NCBI GenBank assembly: GCA_024230435.1
Contig: JAAERL010000921.1
Coordinates: 1-39,459, forward strand
Length of the DNA stretch: 39,459 nt
Direction: 5' to 3'
DNA from: Desulfobacteraceae bacterium
Lineage (GTDB): Bacteria; Desulfobacterota; Desulfobacteria; Desulfobacterales; Desulfosarcinaceae
Shown: one piece after another, positions 24,723 through 33,674 of the stretch
Layout of the letters: the number at the start of each line of letters is the position of its first letter
How positions within the stretch are numbered: position 1 is the first letter of the stretch
The notes under the pieces: model-generated
Told to the model about the DNA's origin: nothing
Seen by the model: only the letters and a program-made list of their open reading frames with translations
Databases searched by the model: none
Translations under genes and position numbers: made by a program

Positions 24723-25550
24723 CTATTCTCCCTTCTGAACCTTTCTTCCTTTAAAATCCGTCATCGAAACGTTAATACCGAAAAATTCAACGAGCCAGTC
24801 AAAAAGTTGAACTGGCAACACTCTGAACAAGGGAACACTATAGACCATCCGCGGCATGAACAATCGAGGACGGCGCCGCCGGATGGCGGCTACTATACGA
24901 TTTGCGGCATATTCTTCTCTCAGTATGGGCAGCAAAAAAGCAAATCGCGTTTGTACTCCATCGAACATGCCGGTGTTGATGTAATATGGGCAAATCACAG
25001 TTGTTTTGACACCTGGAGCCCTTTTACGCATTTCCGAGCGAATGGCTTCATCAAATCCAAAGGCTGCAAATTTACTCGCACAATAGTCAGCCAGCTTAGC
25101 TGTACCCACTAAGCCCGCCGCGGACGAGATTGTAACCAAATGGCCCCTGTTTCTGGTTATCATTTCAGGCAAAAATGCTTTAGCTGTCCAGAAAAGAGCC
25201 ATGGTGTTGATATCCATCGTCTTTTGAATTTGCCGGTCATCGCATTCAAGAAAACTTCTCCCGCTGACAACTCCGGCATTATTAATCACTATGTCAACAG
25301 TTCCGTGCTGTTTCTTAACTTCGTCAGCGATTTTGTAGATTTGTTCCTTTTTTGACACATCACAAACAAATGCGCTATGCACGCGTCCAGTGACACGTTC
25401 CATTTTCGTCAAAAGTCTATCCAGTCCTGAGCAATCAATGTCCCAAAGGATTAATTTCCCGCCTTCTCCGGCCATAATGAGCGCCATTTGCCTACCCAGG
25501 CCGGATGCTGCTCCGGTAATGAGAATTTTTTTATCCTTAAAATAGGCCAT
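24723..25550 (-). CDS. Short-chain dehydrogenase/reductase (retinol-dehydrogenase-like)
   Basis: 275 aa, classical SDR. TGAASGLG (12-19) binds NAD(P), NNAG is at 90-93, and the catalytic S143, Y156 and K160 lie in ISSAAG and YCASK. The C-terminal extension ALDRRRPRLFMPRM-like basic/aromatic stretch and PLFRVLPVQLFDWL resemble the membrane-associating SDR16C group acting on long-chain alcohols. GGAGGAAAT precedes ATG 25550. First gene of the SDR-ALDH operon. Confidence 0.9.
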   Translation of the reverse strand: MAYFKDKKILITGAASGLGRQMALIMAGEGGKLILWDIDCSGLDRLLTKMERVTGRVHSAFVCDVSKKEQIYKIADEVKKQHGTVDIVINNAGVVSGRSFLECDDRQIQKTMDINTMALFWTAKAFLPEMITRNRGHLVTISSAAGLVGTAKLADYCASKFAAFGFDEAIRSEMRKRAPGVKTTVICPYYINTGMFDGVQTRFAFLLPILREEYAANRIVAAIRRRRPRLFMPRMVYSVPLFRVLPVQLFDWLVEFFGINVSMTDFKGRKVQKGE

Positions 25551-26554
25551 ATAGTTATTTCCTCCAAGGTGAAAACCATTAAAATTTAGAATCCATATAA
25601 ACTAGGTTCATCATCTTGATCATGGAACATATATAACCTGCACCGTTTATGCTCTTATTATTTCATGTTTTCATAATGCAGTGGAACTGAATGAAACAGC
25701 GTAAGGCGCTTTTGCAGCCGATTTAATAGTTCCCAAAAAGGATCTAAGGAATGTAAATCTCTTTTGCGATAGCTTCAAGGACCCTTAAAGCACTCTGTTA
25801 TGCAGAACTTGTGTTACAAAAAAACTAAGCGTTGGCATGCACCTGATGATCACGCCAATCCGAAAATTACACGCTACATATTTCTGAAACAATAACAAAC
25901 TACCCGCCGCCATGTTTCACATGGCGGCGATTACGCCATCTGCACACATCGGACGCTTCAAGGCCCGGCCTCAATTAGAGATAGCTAAATAATCGTTGTT
26001 TTACCGATTTTACCGTGTCTGTGGTTCTTCCCGGTTTCATTTGAATGCAAATTTATATGCATTCAGCTCAAGTTTCGCAACCGTTAATCGGGGTAAGTTC
26101 TCAAAAAGTTTTTGCAGTAGGGGGCATTTTTTGCGTTTCCTAATTTTAACCTATTGATATTATTGATTTTGAATTTTAAAATATATTTACTGCCATGACT
26201 TATTGAAAAGTTACTAATCGGGGGGTTAACTGATATAAAATAACTTATAATATCGCTGTTAAACAGTAGTAGTAAAGAGTTCCAATTTACGATATATATT
26301 TATCTATTTTTATACCATATTACACAAAAAAAGAAATTCTCCTGACATAGATACCACAAACTGCACCAGTTCAAAGGAGGAATTGAACAATATTTGAGTA
26401 TCAGCAAACATAACGGGTTTGGTTTTAATATCGGCCACAGAATATGAAACGTTCACCCAAGTTTTTGTTAAGCTCTTGAATTCATACGTTTTCTTATTTC
26501 AACTTTACGGGCGCTAAATCAAGGTGACCGAAGTTATGGCCAAGTCAAACTGTT
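25551..26554. other. 1-kb intergenic region
   Basis: No gene supported; frames are short and AT-rich. It contains a perfect 10-bp-stem hairpin at 25905-25929 and ends at repeat copy 5. The promoter of the SDR-ALDH operon should lie next to 25550. No recognisable RNA gene was found. Confidence 0.5.
25905..25929. other. Perfect GC-rich hairpin
   Basis: Arms CGCCGCCATG and CATGGCGGCG, loop TTTCA, in an otherwise AT-rich spacer. No T-tract follows on either strand, so a classical terminator is unlikely. It might be part of a small RNA or a protein-binding palindrome. Confidence 0.4.
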
Positions 26555-26734
26555 CTAAGGCGATTGGCGGAAAAAAATATACCAGATTGAGCTTCGATTT
26601 TTTTTCGTATTCAAGGCGCGCCAAAATTTTGCTGATCAGTTTGCATACTTAACGTATTCGCACCTTTGGCATAACGCACAAGACGGGAAAAAAGACATAC
26701 AAGATGGTATATTCTTTAACACAAATCGCCTAAG
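26555..26734 (+). repeat. Short inverted-end repeat, copy 5 (complete reference copy)
   Basis: 180 bp bounded by CTAAGGCGATTGGCGG on the left and AAATCGCCTAAG on the right. The subterminal ATATACCAGATTG is mirrored by CAAGATGGTATAT. Its inner part is nearly identical to copy 1. It lies upstream of the flavoprotein gene. Confidence 0.9.
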
Positions 26735-26737
26735 ACA

Positions 26738-26757
26738 TGCAGATATATATATCTGCA
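26738..26757. promoter_or_regulatory. 20-bp perfect palindrome, candidate operator
   Basis: TGCAGATATATATATCTGCA is self-complementary over its full length. Its right half recurs as GATATATCTGCA at 26829-26840, in the position expected for the -10 region of the flavoprotein gene. Full site plus promoter-overlapping half-site is a common repressor arrangement, but no regulator gene is adjacent. Confidence 0.4.
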
Positions 26758-26805
26758 ATAATTTTACACTTTCTAAATTGCAAATTTCTCCAACATGACA
26801 ATGTA

Positions 26806-26834
26806 TTGATCGAAACTGTGATAAGATCGATATA
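26806..26834 (+). promoter_or_regulatory. Possible sigma-70 promoter for the flavoprotein gene
   Basis: TTGATC (26806-26811), a 17-bp spacer and GATATA (26829-26834). The -10 match is moderate. It would start transcription just ahead of the duplicated start-codon region. Confidence 0.3.
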
Positions 26835-26845
26835 TCTGCAACAAA

Positions 26846-26893
26846 AAATAAATGCGATTAAAAAATGGAAATAAATGCGATTAAAAAATGGAA
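26846..26893 (+). repeat. 23-bp tandem duplication spanning the start codon
   Basis: Two units of 23 bp, each containing ATGCGATTAAAAAATGG. The first ATG (26852) opens a 10-codon frame that ends at 26884, overlapping the real start at 26875. Because 23 is not a multiple of three, only the second copy reads into the gene. Confidence 0.85.
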
Positions 26894-28878
26894 GTAAAAT
26901 ATTAATTCTTGGTGGCGGACCGGCCGGTGCGTTATTCGCCATCCATCTGCTCAAGCAGTCAAAACAGGCACGCCTGGACACCACAGTCACAATCATTGAG
27001 GAAAAATCGGTTCAACAACCAGATAATTTGCATTGTAAACTCACCGGATGCAACTGTTGCGCGGGTATCATTTCGCCCAGACTTCACGATGCTTTGGAAC
27101 ACATTGGCATTTTGCTTCCCAGGGAATTGATTTGTGAGGAATTCAGCCATATTTGGATTCATGGGCTCTGGAAAAATTTTCCGTTGAAGTTACCACCTGA
27201 TAAACGCATGTATTCATTGTTCAGAGGGGCCTTTCCTCTTGACAGGCAGGACAAAACACAGGGGCTTGACGCTTTTTTGTTAAACCAGGCCAGGGTCCGA
27301 GGCGCGGCCGTGATTGCCGGGCAGGTCACTGATATCGGTTACACCTTGTTGAAAAAGCCGTATGTGACGATGGTGGACGATTCAGGAGAAAAAACCACAA
27401 TTGAATCTGATTTTGCAGCCATCGCCATAGGCGTTCATTCATTTAAGGACAGCACCTGTGAAAACAATCCGGTTTTCAGATCGTTCAGGCGCATCAACCC
27501 CGGGTTCACCCCGCCAAAGGTCCGGCGGGCGTTGATATTTGAGTTGAAACCGAGGCCCGGCTATCTTAAAAAATACATGAACAAGGAAATCTACTTTATC
27601 GTATCAGAGTCGAAAAAACTCCGTCTTGATCACATATCCCTGGTTCCTAAGCAAGATTATTTGACTGTGGTCCTGGTTGGAGACCGCATTGACAGAGCGT
27701 CTTTTCCTGAAGACACCCGGGAAATTATCGATTTATTTCTCCACCTTTCCCATAGTCGAACCATCCTGCCCCATATGACTTTGCACAATACTGCGGTGGC
27801 TTGCAGTTGCATGCCTTTTATGGTGACAGCTCCTGCAAAGGGTGCGGTTTGTGACAGAATAGCCGTGGTGGGCGATGCCCTGGGGTCAAGATTGTACAGG
27901 GACGGGCTTTTTTCAGCCTATGTCAGTGCCGAGGCCCTTGCCAAAACCGTTGTCCACAAAGGGGTGGACGAAAAAAGCCTGTCCGGCGGTTATGATCGGG
28001 TAATACAATGGCTCAAAACCGATACCAGGTACGCCAAACTGGTGATCGGCTTGATTCACACGATTTTGAAATCTGCTTTCATGAGCAGAGTTTTTTACCA
28101 GACATTTGCTACGGAAATGAAATTCAAAAACAGGGAGCAATGGCCTTTGGGAAAGGTTCTTTTTGATCTGGGAAGCGGCGCTGCCGACTATTCCCATATA
28201 TTTAAAAACCTGATCAGAATGCCGGTTCTCTTTTCTCTTGTCAGGGGTGTGATAAAAACTATCAGGAATATTCTTACAGAACTGTTCTTCGGTTTAAGAT
28301 GGGAAGACTACGGCAGATATCCGACCGTCATCTTAAAAGAAAAACGTGACTATATTAAAAAATCCATAGCGGCAACGCTGGGGATTTGTATGGATGCCCG
28401 CCCGGAAATGGAGCGGATGTATGCCATAAAGATCAGGGCTCCGGCCATGACCATTTTCCAAGAGCTTGGCAAATTCGGAGACATAGAAGCCACGTTTCTC
28501 AATCTTAGGTTTTTGGATATAGAACGGATTTTCGGTTCGCCCAATGAGGCCGGCTCCGTTGTCAGGTATCGGTTAAAGGGACTGCCTGTTGCCATGGATA
28601 TCCGCTTGGCGCGGTGCATCCCGGGCCGAGCCCTGTTCTACGAGCCTGGAGAACTCTTTTTGCAAAACGGGAAACTTATTTTTGAAATTGCACCGGCAAA
28701 AAACGGGAACAACCGTCTTGTGATCTACACCGCCTTTGACTTCAAGCGGGGTACGACCGTTGCCGGAAGGCTGTTCTGGAAATTTTTTAAATGTATCTTT
28801 CCTGAGTATGCCCATGATGTTGTGTGGAATCACGCCGCCTGCTGCATTAAGAAACTATCAGAACAAAAAGCTGTCTAA
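26875..28878 (+). CDS. FAD-dependent geranylgeranyl-reductase-like oxidoreductase with C-terminal SRPBCC-like domain
   Basis: 667 aa. The N-terminal Rossmann motif ILILGGGPAGA (9-19) binds FAD. A cysteine cluster CKLTGCNCC at 54-62 is unusual. AVVGDALGSRLYRDGLFSAY at about 325-345 is the second FAD motif of the GGR/halogenase family. Residues about 505-660 form a separate domain (YAIKIRAPAMTIFQELGKFGDIE...LVIYTAFDF) that looks like an SRPBCC lipid-binding fold, so the protein may be a fusion. Substrate unknown, probably an isoprenoid or lipid. No good Shine-Dalgarno; the start lies in a 23-bp duplication. It ends overlapping the convergent gene's stop. Confidence 0.78.
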   Translation: MRLKNGSKILILGGGPAGALFAIHLLKQSKQARLDTTVTIIEEKSVQQPDNLHCKLTGCNCCAGIISPRLHDALEHIGILLPRELICEEFSHIWIHGLWKNFPLKLPPDKRMYSLFRGAFPLDRQDKTQGLDAFLLNQARVRGAAVIAGQVTDIGYTLLKKPYVTMVDDSGEKTTIESDFAAIAIGVHSFKDSTCENNPVFRSFRRINPGFTPPKVRRALIFELKPRPGYLKKYMNKEIYFIVSESKKLRLDHISLVPKQDYLTVVLVGDRIDRASFPEDTREIIDLFLHLSHSRTILPHMTLHNTAVACSCMPFMVTAPAKGAVCDRIAVVGDALGSRLYRDGLFSAYVSAEALAKTVVHKGVDEKSLSGGYDRVIQWLKTDTRYAKLVIGLIHTILKSAFMSRVFYQTFATEMKFKNREQWPLGKVLFDLGSGAADYSHIFKNLIRMPVLFSLVRGVIKTIRNILTELFFGLRWEDYGRYPTVILKEKRDYIKKSIAATLGICMDARPEMERMYAIKIRAPAMTIFQELGKFGDIEATFLNLRFLDIERIFGSPNEAGSVVRYRLKGLPVAMDIRLARCIPGRALFYEPGELFLQNGKLIFEIAPAKNGNNRLVIYTAFDFKRGTTVAGRLFWKFFKCIFPEYAHDVVWNHAACCIKKLSEQKAV

Positions 28879-30887
28879 TCAACTAAAAACAGGCTCTGGT
28901 CTGTAAGGCTGCTCAACAGGCCAGATGAAACGCTGCCCAAAAGCCAGCGTTTAAGCCCTGAAAAACCGCGTTTTCCCATGACAAGGGTTCCATATTTGCC
29001 GGAACAAATGGTTTCGGCCAAGGCGGCAACCACATCGGTTTTCGGCCTGATAAGCTGAAGATGAACACTTTGGCTAAGCCCTGCTATGGATTTTAACCTT
29101 TCCCACTGCTGTTTGACCGGGCCGGGGCCGGTAGTCGGCACGTGGACAAAACTAACGCTGAAACCTTCTTTTTCCATAAAGTTGTTTTTAAGAAAAACCA
29201 TTGCCAGCAAGCTTGTATCCGAAAGGTCAACCGGTGCAATGACCCTGTGCCTGTAAACATTGGAACCCAGCAGGGCCACCATCTTGGAGCGCTGCTTGTA
29301 CAGCATCTTTTTCCGCCAGGCCTGGCTTTTGTCAAAACATAGGAAAACCCGGCCGTAGTTGCCCTTGATGATGAGGCGATGTACGGCATCTTCCCAGCCG
29401 GTTTTGGAGATGATGACAACCTCACAAGGCGGTGTATCCCCCAGAGCATAAGATTGAAAGGCATGACTGGCCCATTGGATAAAATCTGTTTTAGCGGATT
29501 CAAAGAGGCGGTCACCGGATTCATTGGCTGGAAACACCAATGCCGGAACGGATAAAGGTTTTGTATTCCGGACAAGAAGCGGCAGGCTTTGTTTAAAGAT
29601 ATGCATATCCTTAATATCGGATAGAATCCACAAGGTTTTTTCGGTACGAGTCAGCAGTTTATGGGCGAGATCAGTTCTTTCACGCAATTGCCCGGGCCAG
29701 CGGCTGCAGGCAAACCCCTTGTCCAGAATCACCCGTTTAAGGCACCAGTTGCAGTTAATACAAACGCTGATTTTTCGGTCCGCGTTCTGGGCTTTTTTTA
29801 CCCACTCGGGATCGCATCTTAAGGGGCGCCCAAGACCGGCAAGGTCTGTTGCTCCGTCCCTTATCAGGTTGTCGGCAATAGAAGGTGTTAGTATTCTGCC
29901 GGAAATTATTGTTGGAATGTTAACCGACCCGGTAAGCAGCTTAATGTCCTGGCGCAGATAGGCGTTTTTTGCCATCTGTTTGGCGGTAGCCTTAAAAAAG
30001 ATGGAATTAAACGTGCCAATGGAGGCGGACAGGTAGGCAATGCCCTGATGTTCCAGGCGTTTTGCAAATGCCAGGGCTTCGGGCAAATCAATGCCGCCAG
30101 GCACCAATTCTCTGAGAAGGAGTCTGAATCCTATGGGAAAATTCCGGGACACACGCTCTTGCATTGCTTGTATCACTGCCAGGGGAAAGGCCGTCCTGCC
30201 GGAAAAATCACCGCCGAATCCGGATGCTGTTTTATTGGTAAATGGGGAAAGATACTGGCATAAAAGATAACCGTTTGCCCCATGGAGCTCGACCATGTCA
30301 AAACCGGCCCGGCAGGCCCTGACAGCGGCATTGGCAAAATCGTCAATTACCCTGTCCCGCTCCTGGTTGGTCATGGGGCGTGTCCAGGATTTGACTTGGC
30401 GTAAAAAGTTCCGGGTAAGATTGAAGCGGTTTTCAAAGGGGAAGAACTCCATGAACCCCTTTAACGATTCCACATTAAAGGCCAGATTTGCGCCGTTCAT
30501 AGGCGAGGGTAGAAGCGGGCGCTCGGTTTTGGCAAAGCGTCCTGCATGATTAAGCTGAAGGCAGGAAATGGCCCCGTTTTGTTTAATAGCGGCCGCCAGA
30601 CCGGCCAGTCCGGGAATGTACTCATCCTTGTCAGTTCTGAGGTTAAACCGTGAAACTACCCCGTCCCGGGACACGGCGGCATTGGCAACCACGACCATTG
30701 CCGCCCCGGAGCCTGCCAGGCGGGCATAATAATCGATCATCCACGAGCTGACACTGCCGTCGGGATGGGCAAACCCGGTATGCACAGGCAGAGCGACCAG
30801 TCTGTTTTTTAACTCAAACATGCCCACGTTAAACGGGCTGAAAAGAAAAGGGTAACGGATTTTATCCTGTTTTTTATCCTGATTCAT
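28875..30887 (-). CDS. Old-yellow-enzyme/FeS oxidoreductase fused to universal-stress-protein domain
   Basis: 670 aa. Residues 10-360: FMN TIM barrel of the NADH:flavin oxidoreductase family (LQLNHAGR at 110-117, ELHGANGYL at 200-208, GGDFSGR, GLGRPLRCDPE). C376, C379, C382 and C394 (CINCNWC...GFAC) are placed like the 4Fe-4S ligands of 2,4-dienoyl-CoA reductase. The usual second NADPH/FAD domain is absent. Instead residues 530-670 form a UspA-type domain with RHRVIAPVDLSDTS and the ATP loop GKRGFSGLKRWLLGS. The stop TAG overlaps the TAA of the convergent gene. An enoate reductase controlled by nucleotide binding is an inference. Confidence 0.85.
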   Translation of the reverse strand: MNQDKKQDKIRYPFLFSPFNVGMFELKNRLVALPVHTGFAHPDGSVSSWMIDYYARLAGSGAAMVVVANAAVSRDGVVSRFNLRTDKDEYIPGLAGLAAAIKQNGAISCLQLNHAGRFAKTERPLLPSPMNGANLAFNVESLKGFMEFFPFENRFNLTRNFLRQVKSWTRPMTNQERDRVIDDFANAAVRACRAGFDMVELHGANGYLLCQYLSPFTNKTASGFGGDFSGRTAFPLAVIQAMQERVSRNFPIGFRLLLRELVPGGIDLPEALAFAKRLEHQGIAYLSASIGTFNSIFFKATAKQMAKNAYLRQDIKLLTGSVNIPTIISGRILTPSIADNLIRDGATDLAGLGRPLRCDPEWVKKAQNADRKISVCINCNWCLKRVILDKGFACSRWPGQLRERTDLAHKLLTRTEKTLWILSDIKDMHIFKQSLPLLVRNTKPLSVPALVFPANESGDRLFESAKTDFIQWASHAFQSYALGDTPPCEVVIISKTGWEDAVHRLIIKGNYGRVFLCFDKSQAWRKKMLYKQRSKMVALLGSNVYRHRVIAPVDLSDTSLLAMVFLKNNFMEKEGFSVSFVHVPTTGPGPVKQQWERLKSIAGLSQSVHLQLIRPKTDVVAALAETICSGKYGTLVMGKRGFSGLKRWLLGSVSSGLLSSLTDQSLFLVD

Positions 30888-30970
30888 AATGAATTTTTGC
30901 TCTTTATCATCACCTGCAAACAGTTTATCATAGAATTATATCAATTTAAAATTGGTATCCTGGAGGCATT

Positions 30971-32059
30971 ATGAAGCCTACTATTCTTATCACAGGTTCA
31001 TCAGGCTATCTGGGCTCGGTGCTTTGCGCAGACCTTTGCCGGGATCACAAGGTTGTCGGGCTCTTCAGGCGTCCGCCTTCCGGGAAACTTAAACGGGCTG
31101 CACCCACGGTCCAGTGGGAACAAGGCGATATCGTAGATCGGAACTGTATTGACTTGGCATTTGAGCACAGCGCATCGACAGGACGCCACATTGATTATGT
31201 CATTCACTTTGCGGCTTATACCGATTTCGGCGAAAAATGGCACGATGAATATTTCGATACCAATATTATCGGCACCAGAAACATTATCGAAGCATCCTGT
31301 GAAGCCGGTGTGAAAAGGATTCTTTTTGCCGGAAGCATTGCCGCCTTAAAGCCCTGCTCCAAAGCGGAGGTGTTGACGGAGCAGTCTCCGGCCTTCGGAA
31401 GCATTGCCTATCCCAAGAGCAAGGCCATGGGAGAAAAACTGTTGATGGAACATTCAGACAGGGTGCCGGTTGTTGTGCTCAGGATCGGGGGCGTTTTTAC
31501 GGACTGGTGTGAACTGCCCCCCCTTTACAGCGTAATGAAACTATGGAGCAAACCGGTTATCGGCCGGATGATACCCGGAGAAGGCAACTCCGGGTTTCCC
31601 TACATCCATAGACAAGACATAGTCCGTATCGTCAGAAGAATTGTTGAAAAAAATACCAGTCTTGACCGATTCGAAACCTTGCTTGCCTCCCATTCCGGCT
31701 GTACTTACCATAAAGAACTGTTTCCCATTATCAGGAGCCAATACAGTAAACTGTACTCGACAAAACCGTTGAGCATTCCGCTGCCCTTGGCAAAAATGGC
31801 TCTGAACGCAAAGTACATTGCCAATACGTTAAGAAAAAAAAAGACCTATGAACGTGCCTGGATGATAAATTATGTTGACCTGCCCCTAAGGGTCGACACC
31901 AGATATACCCAAAACAAACTGGACTGGCAGCCAACGCCCGGGCTGCATATCCTCACGCGCCTTCCCATCTTAATGCAAAAATTCAAAAACCATTACAAAG
32001 CATGGGATAACCGCAATATAAATAGAAACGATCAGAACTATGACTACGATTCGGATTGA
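30971..32059 (+). CDS. NAD-dependent epimerase/dehydratase (3-beta-HSD-like extended SDR)
   Basis: 362 aa. LITGSSGYLG (6-15) is the NAD-binding loop, HFAAYTDFG at 79-87 and the catalytic pair Y147/K151 in SIAYPKSK with S122. The substrate half is that of a 3-beta-hydroxysteroid-dehydrogenase/UDP-sugar epimerase type protein. GGAGG is 6 nt before ATG 30971. The tail NRNINRNDQNYDYDSD is low-complexity. With the flanking flavoproteins and the SDR-ALDH pair it suggests a lipid or isoprenoid redox neighbourhood, not proven. Confidence 0.85.
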   Translation: MKPTILITGSSGYLGSVLCADLCRDHKVVGLFRRPPSGKLKRAAPTVQWEQGDIVDRNCIDLAFEHSASTGRHIDYVIHFAAYTDFGEKWHDEYFDTNIIGTRNIIEASCEAGVKRILFAGSIAALKPCSKAEVLTEQSPAFGSIAYPKSKAMGEKLLMEHSDRVPVVVLRIGGVFTDWCELPPLYSVMKLWSKPVIGRMIPGEGNSGFPYIHRQDIVRIVRRIVEKNTSLDRFETLLASHSGCTYHKELFPIIRSQYSKLYSTKPLSIPLPLAKMALNAKYIANTLRKKKTYERAWMINYVDLPLRVDTRYTQNKLDWQPTPGLHILTRLPILMQKFKNHYKAWDNRNINRNDQNYDYDSD

Positions 32060-32591
32060 TTCCGGGACTAACTGAATCAGGAGTAGTTAGGGGCTTGGAA
32101 ACTGCAAATATTCCGCTCTTGCTTGCCTTTATTTATACGACCTTTAGAATTCGTTTTCGTTTGTTGCGCCAAAGGGCAAAGACTTTGAGTAAGCACCTCA
32201 TCTTTGCTTCTTGAAAACGAAACCAATTCCGGCGCAATACCTGTATATTTCAAGTTTCCGGAATTTCTAAATCGGAATCAATCTTCATTAGGCCTTGACA
32301 TTTAGCAAATAATAGAGGATCAACTTATTAATATTCTGGGTAATTTTCTGGATCAGACGAAACTATTTTTTACGAAATACCGAACTATACACAGTCAACT
32401 CAACCAAAGCCGGATATTGATCGCAGCAGCCTGTCTTTTGTGCATACTGTTTGATTTGTTTGGATGGGGCCCATAATAAGATGGTCCTTGTCAATGGCTT
32501 TTTGCTTTTTGGACATATAGGAGGGGTGTTTATAGTCGGGCCGGAAAGTGCAATCCTATTAAGACAGTCATGCCTTAAAGTGGGGGTTTCT
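32060..32591. other. Intergenic region with nested inverted repeats
   Basis: About 530 bp. TTCGTTTTC (32150-32158) pairs with GAAAACGAA (32213-32221), and inside it GCAAAGA (32176-32182) pairs with TCTTTGC (32201-32207). No T-tract follows. A plus frame from 32451 runs into the binding-protein gene but carries no homology before 32592. Confidence 0.4.
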
Positions 32592-33632
32592 ATGATGCGT
32601 TGCGTTATTAAAATAGTGCCGATTCTGTTTGCAGTTGGTTTTATAAGTTTTTGCCTTAATTTTCCTGGCGACGCTTTCAGCGAAACCCTGGATAAGGTAT
32701 GGAAAATAGCTGTATTTCGTACCAAACCCCCACATGCTGTTAATATAGAGCAAGGTCTGAAAAAAAGCTTAATCGGATTGGGCTATGCCGAAGGTAAAAA
32801 CATTGTCTATCTGCCAACAAAGATTGTAGGGCCCAGGGTGGAAGATTTTTCAGAGACCGCCCTGCAGATCAGGCAGATTTTGACCCATCATCCTGACATA
32901 ATCGTTACCATTGGCACCCAGGCAAGTGTTCCGGCTTGGAGAATTGTTGAAGCTACCGGTATCCCCATGGTCTTTGCCGGTGTCAGCTATCCGGTCGAGG
33001 GTGGACTGATAAAGGCGTTTAACCAACCCACGGGCAAAAATATCACAGGCATAAGCTATGGCATTTCAGCTAAACAACGAACCGAAGTAATCCGTGAACT
33101 GTTTCCGGATACTAAAAAGTTCAAAAAAATGGCATTTATTTACTCCGGTCAGGTGTTACAGGATTTGGGCTATATGAAGCATCTAAAAAAATTAGGCCAT
33201 CATGCCCATTGGGAGTTTATATTCATCGATTATTATGACCACGCTCAGAATGATCCCTCCTATAAACTGTTGATAAAGGGGCTGAAAAAAACAGATCCGG
33301 ATCTGGCCTTTGGCTGGTACAGCCTGGATGATTTGGGCGCAGATGCCATCAATTTCAATAAACTGTTAGCCGAATTCAACAAGCCCATTGTGGCTATTAC
33401 TTCCGAGCAGATCGGCCGAGGCGCTATTTGTGGGATTATAACAGATCATTATAGCTTAGGCTTTGTGCAGGCGTCCATGATCCACAGAATCATAAACGGT
33501 GAGAATGTTGGAGATATTCCACCCCAAGCACCAACGAAGTATTTTATCGAACTAAATCTAAAAGCAGCCCAAGATTTCGGCATTGTTTTTGATCCTGATT
33601 TGATTGCCAAGGCCCATCGAATCATCAGGTAA
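32592..33632 (+). CDS. ABC-type substrate-binding protein (PF04392/TrpX type)
   Basis: 346 aa from ATG 32592; TGGGGGT precedes it and the protein then begins with a signal peptide (IVPILFAVGFISFCLNFPGDAFS). Periplasmic binding fold with the signatures HPDIIVTIGTQASVPAWRIV, GIPMVFAGVSYPVEGGL, NITGISYG and FGIVFDPDLIAKAHRI. No permease or ATPase gene follows. Instead a sensor histidine kinase starts 42 bp downstream, so this protein may present a ligand to that kinase. Ligand unknown. Confidence 0.85.
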   Translation: MMRCVIKIVPILFAVGFISFCLNFPGDAFSETLDKVWKIAVFRTKPPHAVNIEQGLKKSLIGLGYAEGKNIVYLPTKIVGPRVEDFSETALQIRQILTHHPDIIVTIGTQASVPAWRIVEATGIPMVFAGVSYPVEGGLIKAFNQPTGKNITGISYGISAKQRTEVIRELFPDTKKFKKMAFIYSGQVLQDLGYMKHLKKLGHHAHWEFIFIDYYDHAQNDPSYKLLIKGLKKTDPDLAFGWYSLDDLGADAINFNKLLAEFNKPIVAITSEQIGRGAICGIITDHYSLGFVQASMIHRIINGENVGDIPPQAPTKYFIELNLKAAQDFGIVFDPDLIAKAHRIIR

Positions 33633-33674
33633 AAACTGCTGCCTGAATTACATTGGGCCGTAGCAGAGGTTGCG

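Noticed and set aside
32363-32725. Minus-strand 120-codon frame
   Set aside because: Mostly antisense to the signal-peptide region of the binding protein; no start signals.
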